Below are positions 12,128 through 23,349 of a DNA stretch of 64,000 bases, one piece after another; position 1 is the stretch's first letter; every line of letters begins with the position of its first letter. The translations under genes and the position numbers were made by a program. This DNA is from Cudoniella acicularis (Eukaryota; Ascomycota; Leotiomycetes; Helotiales; Helotiaceae), in contig JAAMPI010000111.1 in assembly GCA_013054445.1 (NCBI GenBank), positions 1 through 64,000 on the forward strand, written 5' to 3'. The notes beneath the pieces were generated by a model, which saw only the letters and a list, made by a program, of their open reading frames with translations, did no database searches and had not been told where the DNA came from.

Positions 12128-14053
12128 ATGACCTCACTCAAGTCTCCTCTTTCATCTCTTACAGAACTCTTACAGAGCAAAGGGACGATGTCTAACCCGA
12201 CACCAAAGCAGAATGAGATAGGCTTGCAAGATGGAGTTCCAGACTCAAGCCACCATTTAGTCCACGACTTCGTCCAAGCACGTGAGAAGCTCATATCACA
12301 AGAGAATTATCACCGCAGTGGTAAAACCCTTTTCAAACACTTCGTTGTATGTTTTTAACATCATCATAGATCATGACTTTCGCGTTGGTTTGTCGCCGAC
12401 AGCGAGGCGCGCATGCGCAATCGTATCCAAGATTCGCACTCAAGAGTTCGAGTCAATATGGTCAGCAACTGCCGATCCATCTCTCAACCCAACGGAACTT
12501 TTCCCGGGCATGATGTTCAACATCGCCAAGAACCATATGAAGACCACGAAGCTATGGCGCATTGTGCAGAAGATGCCAAAAGGCGCGCTTTTGCATTGTC
12601 ATTTAGGAGCCATGGTGGATTTAGAATGGGTGTTCAATGAGGCGTTGAAGACCCCTGGGATGTGTGTTTCCTCTTCGGTTCCGCTTGTGGACGAAGTTGC
12701 GAGAGCGAGTGCGGAAGTCGAGTATTGTTTTTCAAAATCTGGTGTGGAAAAAGGAGCAAGTATTTGGGGTAAGAAATATGTTGCGAAGACGTGGATTCCG
12801 ATCACGGTCGCCGCGGACTCTTATCCGGATGGTGGGAGAAAGGTTTTCGTGGCCTGGATGAAAGATCGATGTTCTATCACCCAAGCTGAGTCTCTGCAAC
12901 ATCATCTTGGCGTGGACGATGTGTGGCGGAAACTCAATTCCGCTTTCTCGATCTTAGTAGGGATCATTTACTATGAACCTGTTATGCGTCAATTCCTGAG
13001 ACAGTTCTTCAAGACATTGCTGGAAGATGGCGTTCGTTGGGTGGAGATAAGAGCAGCTCCCTTTACCAAGTTCAATCTCGAAGGGGAGGAGGAACCTATC
13101 AGTGAGCCTGGACCCTTTTTGAAGGTCGTACAGGAAGAAATCGAGAGGTTCAAAAATAGTGAAGAGGGAAAAAGTTTCTTGGGAGCAAGGATGATATGGG
13201 TTTCAATACGATTCTGGAATGATAAGAGACTTATTGAAGGTGCGACTCCTTCCCACCTCAATCACACCTGCAGACTAATTCTGAATAGACATGGAACACT
13301 GCATTCGCCTCAAATCCCTCTACCCTGACCTAATATCTGGCTATGACCTCGTCGGCCACGAAGATACTGGCCGCACGCTCTCTTCCATGGCCCCTTCAAT
13401 TCTCTATTTCCGCTCCCAATGCGCCTCCAAAAAATCTCACTATCCCCTTCTTCTTCCACGCCGGCGAATGTGTCGGTTCCGGGAACTCAACCGATCACAA
13501 TCTCTTCGACGCCATCCTCTTCAAAACCCGTCGAATCGGCCACGGCTTTTCTCTTTACAAACACCCCATTCTAATCGAGATGGTAAAGGAGAGAGGGATC
13601 TTGGTAGAGAGTTGTCCGATAAGCAATGAGGTGCTCAGATATACGGCGAGTATTATGAGCCATCCGCTGCCGGCTCTGCTTGCTAGTGGCGTCAAGGCAG
13701 CACTGGCGAATGATGATCCGGCTTTGCTTGGGCAAGGGACAAGTGGTATGACGCATGATTTTTGGCAGGCGCTTCAGGGGTGGGATAATTTGGGTTTAGA
13801 TGGTTTGGTATATTTCCCGTCCCCTTGAACAAGAGGAATTGCGGTACTAATATTTGAACAGGGATCGTTGGCCCAAAATAGTATCCGCTGGGCGGCATTC
13901 AAAGACGAGACAGATGAAGAATGGACGAAGAGCATTGTGGAGGGAAAGAATGGAACTGGGATCCGAGGGAAGATAATCAGAGAATGGAAGGTGGAGTGGG
14001 AAGGTTTCTGTCAGTGGATTGTGAATGAATTCGGGGGAGAGGTATTGAATTGA
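12128..14053 (+). CDS. ADGF/CECR1-type adenosine deaminase with one frameshift
   Basis: Adenosine deaminase of the growth-factor (ADA2/ADGF) class. Exons: 12128-12320, 12370-13239, 13289-13807, 13862-14053. Hallmarks are HCHLGAM (metal-binding HxH), HEDTGR, FFFHAGEC, TRRIGHGF, ESCPISNEVL and NDDPALLGQGTSG, all catalytic or metal motifs of the family. The third exon changes frame within a six-A run (13430-13435): before it the frame reads GYDLVGHEDTGRTLSS...YFRSQCAS, and after it NLTIPFFFHAGEC. The coding total is one base over a multiple of three, so one extra A accounts for it. Either a homopolymer error in the draft or a real null mutation. There is no obvious secretion signal at the chosen start. 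Following the transporter by about 270 nt on the same strand, it appears independent. Confidence 0.8.
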
Positions 14054-14231
14054 AAATTCGGGGAAGGTGGTCTCGTTGTCTCGATTTCTCAACGATAAGT
14101 CTCAGAGGCTTGAGTGGCTCAACTATTCATTTCTAATTGTTTTAATCTCTCGCTTAGTACTTTCATCTAATAAATTCAAGTTCCATCCCTCCCGGCCAGT
14201 GCCTCTCACTCCCCCACCCCTCCCTATTCGC
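14054..14231. other. Convergent 3' intergenic spacer
   Basis: Short spacer between the convergent ADGF and SDR genes; T-rich stretch near 14137-14150 may serve transcription termination. Nothing else seen. Confidence 0.4.
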
Positions 14232-15586
14232 TCAATTAATCACATACCCGCCATCAACCACCTATCCTCACGTTATTAGCCCTCATCCTCATCTCTCCTC
14301 AATATCATCTAACCCCGATCCAACCCCAAAACCGCAAAAGAAAAAAAAAACCACAAACTTACCAACGCATGACCCTACACAAAACTAGTCTTACTAGAAC
14401 ACAACCACAAACACGCGCCCGCAATCTCCTGCGCTGTCCTCATTCTCCCCACCAGCGCTACAGCAATCGCTGGGCTAAGAGCCGCGGCGAAATTAGGGTC
14501 GGATTGCGTCATTGGCGTTCTACTTTCCTATCAGCAAGACAAGATCTTCGCCGAGAGAAAAGTGAGAACGGAGTAGGTAGGGAAAAGGGGAACAAACGCT
14601 ATAACGCCCGGGCAAACACGGTTTACTCTTGTGTTGTGTTTTGGATACTTTTGCGTTTGTGGTTAGTTGCGGGGTTAAGAAAGGGAAGGAGAGAAAGGGA
14701 TGAGGGGAGCGAATGGGGAATGAAAACGGACATCAATAGCATCACACTTCGTCATCTGTATCACCGCCGCCTTACTCGCGCAATACGCCGCTATTCATCC
14801 CCATTTATCAACCACCTTCCGCCAAAACATACTTACCCTCTTTCTTCAAAATTTTTTAATAGGGGTGAGGAAAAACGAGCAAACGGGTGGGAAATCTCAC
14901 GAGCATCCCTCCTCCCCACAATCCCCAACTGACTAGCAATATTCACCACTGCCCCCTAGACCCCTCCCTCCCATCACGCGTCCTTAGCGGTTCTTGCCCG
15001 CCATCTGTTTAATTTCCGCGCGTGAGGATAGCCAGGCCCCACGGTAGTTGATCCCGTCTATAGTGTCGAAAATAGCGGAGGGGGTTTCGAGGGAGGGTTT
15101 GCTATCACCCATTACTCCTTCATTGCCCTTTATCAGCTTTTACACCTTCCCACCACTCTCAAATTTCAAAACATCAAGGAGGTTTTAAGTTAGGAGGGAA
15201 AGGGGAAAGGGAAAAGACAAACCAGCAACATTAACCCCATAATCGACCCTCCCCCACCTCTCCACCGTCTTCACCACACAACCTTCCACTTCATTCTCTT
15301 TCAACATATCAACCTCACAATTTAATGCCTCACATTTTGAGGAGATCTCTTGGATGAGCTTTTCGGTGGAGAGAAGGCCAGCGAGGTTCCGGTCGCAGAT
15401 TGTGATGCGGAGGCAGCTTTCGGTTGCGAATGAGAGGGCAGTTTGGCGGCCGATTCCTATGGTTTGGGCTAGTGAGGGAAGGGCAAAGGGGAGTGAAGGG
15501 AGGGAAAGGGAAGAGGAAAGGGAAGGGAGGAGGGTACCGGAAGCAGCGCCTGTGATGAGTGCTACGCCTGGGAATAACGTTGTCAT
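14232..15586 (-). pseudogene. Short-chain dehydrogenase/reductase (SDR), disrupted
   Basis: Classical NAD(P)-dependent SDR. Start MTTLFPGVALITGAASG joins IGRQTALSFA across an intron, giving the TGxxxGIG cofactor motif. Then come NVAG, LETPSAIFDTIDGINYRG, VVNIASQLGIVGR, the catalytic YCASK (about 14777), KHNTRVNRVCPGVI and LVGRMRTAQEIAGACLWLC, ending VVDGGYVIN at 14232. Lesions: two single-base losses about 15001-14955, between EIKQMAG and VVNIASQ, shift the frame there and back, and an in-frame TAG (14375-14377) interrupts SFV and GHAL, where the family normally has Thr. Six or more small introns fit GT-AG rules. Either a recent pseudogene or a gene damaged by draft indels; the two indels sit in G/A runs but the stop does not. 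Confidence 0.72.
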
Positions 15587-17295
15587 TTTTATTATTTTCT
15601 CCCTTCTTTCGTTCTCTCAAAAATTACTCAAATCAATCCTAAATCTACAAAATTCAAAGATTAAATAATTCTCATTATCACATCATATCTTGAAATGAGA
15701 GGAAGGAAAGGTGGGGTAACCCATCAATCATGGCGGGGCAGCTTTATCGATACCGGGTACAATACCTCAGCGGAGGCGGAGATCCGATCCGCTCCGTGGC
15801 GCGTGTGATTCGGGAGTGAGAGGGGGGGAGAGGTTTGGTTGCATATCGCGATTTTGTGCTCGCCGGTGCGTCGCCGGCGAGGTGGATTTGCTGGTTTTTG
15901 GAGGTTTGGATGGGTGAAAGTGGTGATAAGGGGTGGAGGGGTAATGAGTGGGTGGGTCAAGGGGCTGTGTACTATAAGTTTGGCGATGCGGCAATGGGTT
16001 ACAGGGGATGAGTCGCTAAATTGTAGGGAGCATGCGCCTGAAGAATGGTGGATTGAGAGTTGTTGACGGCTGGAGAGGGTCAGCTTCGCGATATGAAGAA
16101 GGGGGACACTTGAAAATAACTAAATAACCACTTAGTTACAACAACACACAATAGTAATAAGTTATGAAAGAAGAGTTTACTAAAAGTTTGATCTATTTCT
16201 TATAATATTTCGCCACAAAACAGTACTTATTTTTTAAAGTGTTTTAAAAGTAGTGATCGAAAAAAGCTTATACATAGACTCTTTCGGATGAAACCCTTAA
16301 TAAGGACTTTTAAAACTAAATATCTCAGTCGCTGTTAGTAATTGAAGTTATGGAGGACTAAAAGGCCACTTCACTATCATTTCAGACAATCTGCCCTTGA
16401 AATTAATGTACCACTTTAGGTATTAAACTCAGTTTAAGTGGCAATTTTTAAGTAATTGTTTAATACCAATCTAATCAATACCACGATGTGCAGTTTACGA
16501 CGGTTTTGGACTGTTACTGGCTAAATTACAGTGAGTTGCAGCTTGTAAGTTGGTGATCGCTGTTTAAATTACAATCCGATACACTCAGAGTAGCAAAGCC
16601 AGCCCTTCTTTTCCCTATTTCGTCGTGCACTTTTGATAATTGTTCACAGAGGCGGTTTTTTACAGTTATTTCGCTTGTTTTCAAAGTATAATAGTATTTT
16701 GTAAATTAAAAAAAGTTCATTTAATTGTTGCGCTGAAGGTGTTTGCTGTTCCGGGAGCTCAACCTGTTACGAGTAAGTTACAACCTATTGCGTCCTGGAA
16801 TTTGACAAGTGACCACTAGATAGGGCGTCGTGCCATGCACGGCAAATACCAATTAAAATACGGATGGATCGGCAAAACTCTTTAAATAACTTGCTAAATA
16901 AAATTTCTCTAAAAGCACTAGAACTAATCAATCATAAGTGACGTAATTCTCATAAGTGTCGTGATTCTAAAGAGCGGCTTTTATTACGCTTGTAGCTAAA
17001 ATCCAGGGGCCTGTAAGCTGTAGTTTAGCGAGTAACTACTGAGTTCTAGGCTTTTATTTTAGGGATAATATCAGTGGTCATTATACTGTTAAATCGCGAT
17101 TTAATTGCTCCAAATAATTTGCTAATGAATCAGGCGCGTAGACTGTCAGTGAAATAATTTGTGCCCATGTTCGTATTGAAGCCTGGGAGAAGAAGAATTT
17201 CTTTTTTTCCCCTTTAAATGTTCGCAACCCTCAATTGACTCGATACTATCGGTAAAAATGCTAGCTCTAAATCTAGAGATATACATGTTGCTAGC
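15587..17295. other. AT-rich noncoding region with repeat remnants
   Basis: The first 500 nt are GC-rich and would be the SDR promoter. From about 16100 the sequence becomes AT-rich with no usable frames. It contains one copy (minus orientation, about 16215-16400) of a dispersed repeat also seen at 19.8 and 28.8 kb. It also holds inversely arranged GCTAAATTACAG (16522-16533) and CTGTAGTTTAGCGAG (17018-17032) motifs that could be ends of a small element. Confidence 0.5.
16215..16400 (-). repeat. Dispersed repeat, copy 1
   Basis: On the minus strand it contains ACTGAGATATTTA, then GGGTTTCATCCGAAAGAG, in the same order and spacing as copies 2 and 3. Too degraded to assign to a transposon class. 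Confidence 0.5.
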
Positions 17296-17800
17296 TCATA
17301 CAGTAAAAGAATCACCCGCCTCTGTTTCCAATTTCACCATGATTTCCAATGCTTTGTCAATCGAGGCATTAACTGACTCGCTGACGTCCTTTTTTAACTC
17401 CGCCAGTCGGCGCTTCCAAAATCCCCATCGCTCAAGATTATACCTTGTATCCCAGGGAACAGAGGAGCTTCCTGGAAGGGGCCCTTTCGCCCAGCGGTCA
17501 TGGCATTGCGCAATAATTCTCTTAGAATTCGGCGCCCACCCTGTATAATCCACTCACAAGCAACTAGAACCCTAGTGTCAAGGATTGGCTTGAGATCAGT
17601 GTTATCTCCGTCTCCTTCTAGGCCAACGCGAAGCTCCTAGATAATAAGGTTTCCTAATCCTCCCCTTGGGCCACTGAAAATCCTTGCAACGAAAGAATTA
17701 AGATTCAACCATTCATCCAAACTAAAAGGCCTGTCATCGTTGTTATCAAGCTCACAAGTAGGGGCTATTATCAGTATCAGCTCTCCGTAACTAATGAGCT
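17296..17800 (-). pseudogene. DUF3632-like gene copy, dead
   Basis: Degenerate paralogue of the gene at 18020-18950. Reading the minus strand gives FSLDEWLNLNSFVARIF, then an in-frame TAG before ELRVGLEGDGDN, then VACEWIIQGG, a frame change, and finally RWGFWKRRLAELKKDV with a C-terminal helix ending at 17296. The same blocks occur in the same order in the downstream copy (VDKWLNINSFIAKLF, CELRNGLEGGKD, TCEWIVQGGWR, RWGFWKRRLTELCKEV). No start or first exon is recognisable. The function of this fungal family is unknown. Confidence 0.65.
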
Positions 17801-18019
17801 TTTCGTCTAGGGTTTATTTTTCCTACTATGAGATACTATAAGAAAGAATAAGGATTTAGCCCAATTCGCCCTATCGTCTTATATTGACTTAAAAAGACTA
17901 AATTCTTTTCACTTAGTCCTAATTTAGTAATTTTCAAGTGACTGGATTAAGTTCGCGACACTGCGTATAACGGTCGAGATAGAATTTAGAGATATACTGT
18001 ACATGTTTCAAAAGCTAAC

Positions 18020-18950
18020 TTATACAACAAAAGCACTTCCGACCGCCTTTTCCAATGCGACAATTATCTGCAACGCTTCATCAATCGATTTATACACCGA
18101 CTGATCAAGGTCAACCTCTTTACATAACTCCGTTAAACGGCGTTTCCAAAACCCCCACCGCTCAATATTGTGCCCACACAGCCCAGAAAATAGGGAACCT
18201 CCCCCAAAAGCATTGGAATGGGTAGTGTCCTCAGTATCGCAGGAGTTGAGCAATGATTCTCGAAATAGCCGCCACCCACCCTGCACAATCCATTCACAAG
18301 TGACACGAACTCGATTATCAGCAACAGACTTAGAAGCAGTGAAGAATTTATCTTTTCCTCCTTCCAGGCCATTTCGAAGCTCGCAGATAGCAAACATGAT
18401 CAATGGTCCCGTGTGATTTCCGAATAACTTCGCAATGAAAGAGTTGATATTGAGCCATTTATCCACAGTGAATTCTATCTCGTCATCAGTCTGCAGCTCG
18501 AATATTAGACCTTTTATTGGTGTTAGTGCGAAAAGACAATAAACAACTCGTCCGGTTTGAGCATATCAGATGACTTACCGTGATTCCAACAACTCCTCAC
18601 AGAAAGCCAAAAGTCAGGCAAATTCTTCCGTGCCTCACTAGATTCTTGTAACAGAGCAACAATTTTGACAAGAACATCTTGGCATAATGGCGATAGTGAA
18701 TGATTCTTGCGATAGAGGTCAGGACTCCCCAGGCATACCAGATAAAAGAGTCCGTATTTAATCCGGATTTACTCTCTGGCGAGAATGCGATCAATTTAGT
18801 AACAAAGACTTTCGACTTCTCATCGACGTTGGGCTCTGGTGATGAACTGATAGCAGTTTGGAATATGGTGAGGATTTCGAGTAGGGTGTCACTCTGCAGA
18901 CCGCGCTCATCATCGTGGAGGGACCCAAAGTTGAGCGGTTCCAATGTCAT
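18020..18950 (-). CDS. DUF3632-like fungal protein, probably frameshifted
   Basis: Fungus-specific protein resembling DUF3632, marked by the RWGFWKRRL block. Start MTLEPLNFGSLHDDERG (18950); an upstream in-frame Met exists but would add a hydrophobic stub. Exon 1 runs to a donor at about 18580; exon 2 begins LIFELQTDDEIEF and ends at 18020 with GSAFVV. Within exon 1 the protein-like frame changes at about 18681-18692: upstream reads FIWYAWGVLTSIARIIHYRH, downstream CQDVLVKIVALLQESSEARK then FWLSVRSCWNHG. One missing base explains this. With its dead neighbour it forms a tandem duplicate. Function unknown; the family name is from motif memory, so moderately sure. Confidence 0.55.
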
Positions 18951-19612
18951 TATCAATATTTCTGAGGAAAGAAGAATGACAAAAAGGGTAAACAAACAAG
19001 AAAAAATGGAGGGTGGACATCCTCAATTAGAACAGATTGTGGTTTTAAAGAGCTAGCCAGTTGTGAACCCACGTCCAGCAGATAAGTTTAGCCTGAAACG
19101 TTACAGAATTAACGCGAGGGGCTGCAAATGCCCAGTGCTCAGATCCTCTGGAAGCTGACAATAGTACAAGAGAGCCTGGGGTTGCTAGAGGAGTGTCGGG
19201 GCTTTTATTGAAGATTTTACTTTTCATTTGTTAGAGAAATTGTCAGGAAATGGGTGAATAATAAAATTGTTCATTTGGTTGCAGTTGAATCCAGATTTCC
19301 GCTTTTTTGCCGCTAATACATGACATTCCTTCAACCGGTCACTGTTTTGGTCTCCCTCTCCCTTTCCAACCCCCCTTTGAACTCGCTTAGCACATATATC
19401 GCACATACCCCGCACTGCACCCCTCCTAGATTCGTCGTTCAAGTCTGGAGGCATTTAATCTCCATGCTGCTAGCAGGAAGCTCAAATAAAATATCTCTAC
19501 CCTTCCACAGCATTCACGTAGAGGGAGCTTGAAATAAATACAAGAACACACCTTGAGCGTACTAGGCCGGAATCTTTGACTTAGGCTGTGGCTCACTAAA
19601 ATATAGGGGTGA

Positions 19613-19655
19613 GCTCGCTAACTTACAGCGTGGCAACCACTGTAAATTAGCGAGC
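19613..19655. repeat. Short inverted repeat (hairpin)
   Basis: Arms GCTCGCTAACTTACAG (19613-19628) and CTGTAAATTAGCGAGC (19640-19655) are reverse complements with one mismatch, separated by 11 nt. Related half-sites occur at 16522-16533, 17018-17032 and about 62985-63000. Confidence 0.7.
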
Positions 19656-19832
19656 ACGATGTTACCGGCCCCACTGTCGCATTGCCCTTTGCGACAACAA
19701 ATGTCTCAAAAAAATGTCAAATACCCCAAATGCCACTTGGACTAAATTGAATACCTTGAGCACCACTTTAGTCAAGGCAGGAGACAGGATAATCTAAAAT
19801 AATACCGTACTAGTCTATAAACCCTTGAATTA

Positions 19833-20050
19833 CTCATACTAACTGAGATACTTAGATTTATAAGTAATCTTACAAATTTGGGGTTTCATCCGAAAGGGTT
19901 GTTTCCGTCTTTTCTGTGAATATTTTGTCATTACTTCAAGAACCATAAAATGTACGAACTAAACAAGGCGGCATGAAAAAGGGCGTCTGGGTTTTATATC
20001 TTTTCAAGTGGCGATTGAGATATTTAACGTAAAAACAATCACAATTTAGA
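19833..20050 (+). repeat. Dispersed repeat, copy 2
   Basis: Shares with copy 3 the blocks CTTGAATTA, AACTGAGATA, GGTTTCATCCG and, after a gap, GCATGAAAAAGGG / GCATAAGGAGGGG and a block ending in AACAATCA. Confidence 0.55.
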
Positions 20051-21339
20051 TAGTAATCCAAGCATGTGGGTAGATACATAAGTAAATTTAGTAGTAGAAT
20101 TAGCTATTCCTAGTTAATATTATGTAAGAAAGCATTATTTATCGCAAGACTTCATGGGAAATAGTATGGTTCTTTAAGGGCCTTTGTGGCTGTAGCAGCG
20201 CCAACACTTCGCGCCGGGCCTCCGGCAATGCGAGAGAGTGAGACGTATGAAAAAGTAAGAGTACAACCGCGAAAAGGCAGATTGCTCTTTCTCTTAGGAT
20301 AGAAGGCATGCTAGTCTCGATAGGTGTATCTACAGATTTTTACCGTCATAAATCACAGGACACGTCTTTGCGATTTTGCGGCATTTCCCCCTTTTTTTTT
20401 GGTCTAACAAGCAGAGTGCCAACATGGTCTACTATACCTAGCTAGACGATTCCTTAAACGAAGAATTTCACTGCCACTAAGCTACATCGCAATGATTCGT
20501 AAATAAGGCTTGATATGTTTGCATCGCCCTTGTGCTGCCTTGCGCCGTTCTGCGAGACCGTAGTAGTTGTGTTGGATTTTCAGCGATGTTCTTTTGAATC
20601 TACAGAAGGAAGTGCGCTATATACACACTAAAAGCCCCTGTAACTGCGGCCTAGAATGTGAATCCTACAGCAGGCTCCAGCGTCTGCCTACAGTGACGCG
20701 TTACTCTATTCATAATCTTAAAGTGGAAGCCTACAGGGCTTACAGGGCTCTTTAGGTACCAATATCCAACAAGTTGGACCACCAGGTTAGCGTAAACAAT
20801 TCAAAATAGTAAAATAAGCAAGAATTAAATGCAGAACAAAACTAACTATTTCTAAAGTATGAACACTTTGAATTACAAAAATTAATTTGTACTTGCATCT
20901 CGAAGCAGTTGGAACCTTGTTTCACGAAGTTTCAAGCCCGTTCACGGCTGCATGTTCATAACTAAGGAGCAGCCAACCATTCGTCGTCAGAGCCGAGCAA
21001 AAAGCCTATTATACATCACTCTGCATATGAGGACCCCGGAGTCAGCCTTGATATTGTGTTTCAGCCTTGGTCTAAACGAGTTGTTGGTTGTTGGAATCCT
21101 CCTATGGCGGAGTATGCAGGCCAAGAAGGGCGGAGCGGCCCCCCGTTTTTTACGTCAGGCGAAGGTGCTGACTAGATATAACATCAACCCGAGACATCCG
21201 CGCAGTCAGTTCATTTTTAATTCACATCAGAAGCTTCATAATAAGAGGGCTTGAAATCGAAGATACGTCGTGTTCTATTTATCGAATTTATCGACTTCAT
21301 CGACTTCATCGACTTCTGATTCCGTCAACTTCGTCTAGG

Positions 21340-22276
21340 ATGGCAGACCGGGCTGAAGCCACCCCTTTCCTGGAAAACAGGTATCGTGACAACGAAGGCG
21401 ATCACGACGAGGAACAAGGTTATATTGTCAGAAATCTGCAAGCAAACGCTCACTTCAAACATGGAATCAGGATCCTGAAAGTTTCTAATTCGTTCTTTTC
21501 TCTTGCGGCATTCGCCCTCCTCATCACATCGGCTGTCATTCTCCAAGTTGGTCCATTTGAGGCTAAATGGATGGCCACAGCAGGGATTCGGGACTTGGCA
21601 ATCGGTGTAAGACCTTCCGATTTGTTTCTCCTTCAACGTCTGCTCCCTAAGCACAATAGCTAAAGTGCATTCTTGAATAGTTAGGAGTTAATCTCCTTGT
21701 CTCAATTCCAGTGCTTTTCCTCGAACTTCCCACTATAATTAATACGGCCGTTCATCTCATTATGTCAATTGTGATCCTTGTTTTCTCCTCCAAGCTATTC
21801 GCAGATGGCTGGCCCAATGACGGATTCTGCCATCGTTGGATTTATCCTGCACCTATGCCTGGGAACCGGTGGCCCAGTCCAATACCGACACCTGAATCAG
21901 AAGAGTGCATATCTGCGAGGGTTATTCTCAGAATCGTCATGGGTGTCGGTGCTGGAACTGGAATCCTCATTGGGTAAACTCCCTTTCGAGAAACTCCATG
22001 CATAGAATTGCATGCTAATAATGTTACTTTAGACTTATCCTCATCGCACTCACATTATTTCAACTCATCGCTGTCATCAGAACTAAATTCTGGGAACGCC
22101 AAAAGTTCTTGTCTCTCAATGCCTTGAGAAGCTGGAAGCCGAAGGGATTCACTGTGCAGTTCACCTTGACTGTCTTGCCACAAGGAGAGTCGGGAGCGGG
22201 CCTTGATAGCACCAAGACGGCAGCACCACCCAAAAAATCAACTAACACCGTGGAAGGTCGATTGATTGAGACTTAA
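21340..22276 (+). CDS. Four-helix fungal membrane protein, unknown function
   Basis: Exons 21340-21604, 21685-21973 and 22033-22276 total 798 nt, giving 265 aa. Residues 1-45 are charged and acidic. Hydrophobic segments follow: FFSLAAFALLITSAVIL, TIINTAVHLIMSIVILVF, ILRIVMGVGAGTGILIGLIL and IALTLFQLIAVI. A Pro-rich extracellular-type loop (YPAPMPGNRWPSPIPTPE) sits between helices 2 and 3. The C-terminus is hydrophilic, ending VEGRLIET. The first donor must be GTGTAA at 21605, not the overlapping GTAAGA, to keep frame. I do not recognise the family; the helix layout is of a small tetraspan protein. The gene converges on a haloacid dehalogenase with 350 nt between stops. Confidence 0.7.
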
Positions 22277-22626
22277 GCTGCTCGCGGGCGGAAATCAAGC
22301 GGGAGTCGGGGGTGCAGCCAGATGACCTCATGGATAAATTGGAAAATTCATGGGAATGATTTTGTCTAGATTGAACACTTGTGTGGGCAGAATACGAACC
22401 TTCCTTCCCCAATTCGTGGGCTTTCAATGTTTTTTAGTGTCACGTCGATTATGAGTTGGAATTATGTCATGGAGTTTACGAAAGTCTTTTTCTCATTGTC
22501 ATGAAGCCGAACAGAAATCCGGAATTTATTACGATTTATTATCAAACGGTCAAAGAATATAAGTCACTCATTTTCAAGGAAGTCTTATGTCATTGCAAAA
22601 TTCTTCAACTTGGCGTGGAAGCTTCG

Positions 22627-23349
22627 TCATTTTGAAGCCTTGATGATTTTATCGGCCATTTCAGGTAGTGTATCCGCTATGACATCCATCTTCGTGTCGA
22701 AAATCTCCAAACATGCCTCTTTTTCGTACTCCGAACAATACGCGCCCCGAAATCCCACTTTCACTGCAGCAGAAACATCCCACATATGCGCTGCCGCGAA
22801 CCATTTCTCATCGCCCTTCTCAAATTGCGCCAAAGCCGGCATGTAGGCCCCCAAGGCAGGCTTCGCAAGACCAGTACTATCACAACTAATGAATTTCTCC
22901 ACCGGCATGTCCACACCTCCTTTCTCAAAGTAGCCCTGTACTCGTTTCAAATCGGCAGTCGTAAGACACCAGACTGTGAATCCTGCACTTCTCAATTTTG
23001 CGAAGCACTCTGCCGCGCCTGGTCTCAATTTCAATTCCGAGTATCCCTGAATGCAAAGATTACGCTCTTCTTCTGTGACTAGAGCTCGCGGGTCTGAAAT
23101 GCCCGCCATCCACAACGTCCGGTAGAACATTGCTTTGAGGATTTCTTTGTATGGTTTGTAGCGTTCTGAGATGGAGAGAAAAGTGAATTCGAGCTCCGCC
23201 CCGGTCATCCATGAGTAACTAAAGAATTTTGGGGTGATATTGTGAGCGAGTAGTTTGGGCCCGATGGCGTTGGCAATGGAGGTTTCATAGGCATCGAAGC
23301 TGACGCAGGTGCCGACAATATCGAATACGACGTGCTTTCCTTTGGCCAT
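22627..23349 (-). CDS. HAD-superfamily haloacid dehalogenase type II
   Basis: Intronless, 240 aa, starting MAKGKHVVFDIVGTCVSFDAYE. The DxxGT motif (Asp at residue 10) is the HAD nucleophile site. The Thr of motif II lies in VWCLTTADLKR and the Lys of motif III in GLAKPALGAYM. The motif IV region is FAAAHMWDVSAAVKVGFRGA, with a single Asp. The helical cap between residues 20 and 100 has the size of L-2-haloacid dehalogenases. The frame continues upstream of Met 23349, but MAKGK fits the family N-terminus. Fungal members act on 2-haloacids or unidentified small phosphate esters; the substrate here is unknown. Confidence 0.85.
   Translation of the reverse strand: MAKGKHVVFDIVGTCVSFDAYETSIANAIGPKLLAHNITPKFFSYSWMTGAELEFTFLSISERYKPYKEILKAMFYRTLWMAGISDPRALVTEEERNLCIQGYSELKLRPGAAECFAKLRSAGFTVWCLTTADLKRVQGYFEKGGVDMPVEKFISCDSTGLAKPALGAYMPALAQFEKGDEKWFAAAHMWDVSAAVKVGFRGAYCSEYEKEACLEIFDTKMDVIADTLPEMADKIIKASK

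Larger units (their letters stand above)
18951..21339. other. Long noncoding AT-rich stretch with repeats
   Basis: Nearly 2.4 kb without a credible gene. It includes a 16-bp inverted repeat at 19613-19655, a dispersed-repeat copy (about 19833-20050), and a three-fold 9-bp repeat (atcgacttc, about 21289-21315) just before the next start codon. Open frames at 20567-20755 and 20952-21254 lack motifs and splice structure. Confidence 0.5.

Noticed and set aside
12413..12861. Frames inside the ADGF exon
   Set aside because: Alternative-frame shadows of exon 2.
20952..21254. 100-aa frame upstream of the four-helix protein
   Set aside because: No motif, sits in repeat-rich DNA and would overlap the promoter.
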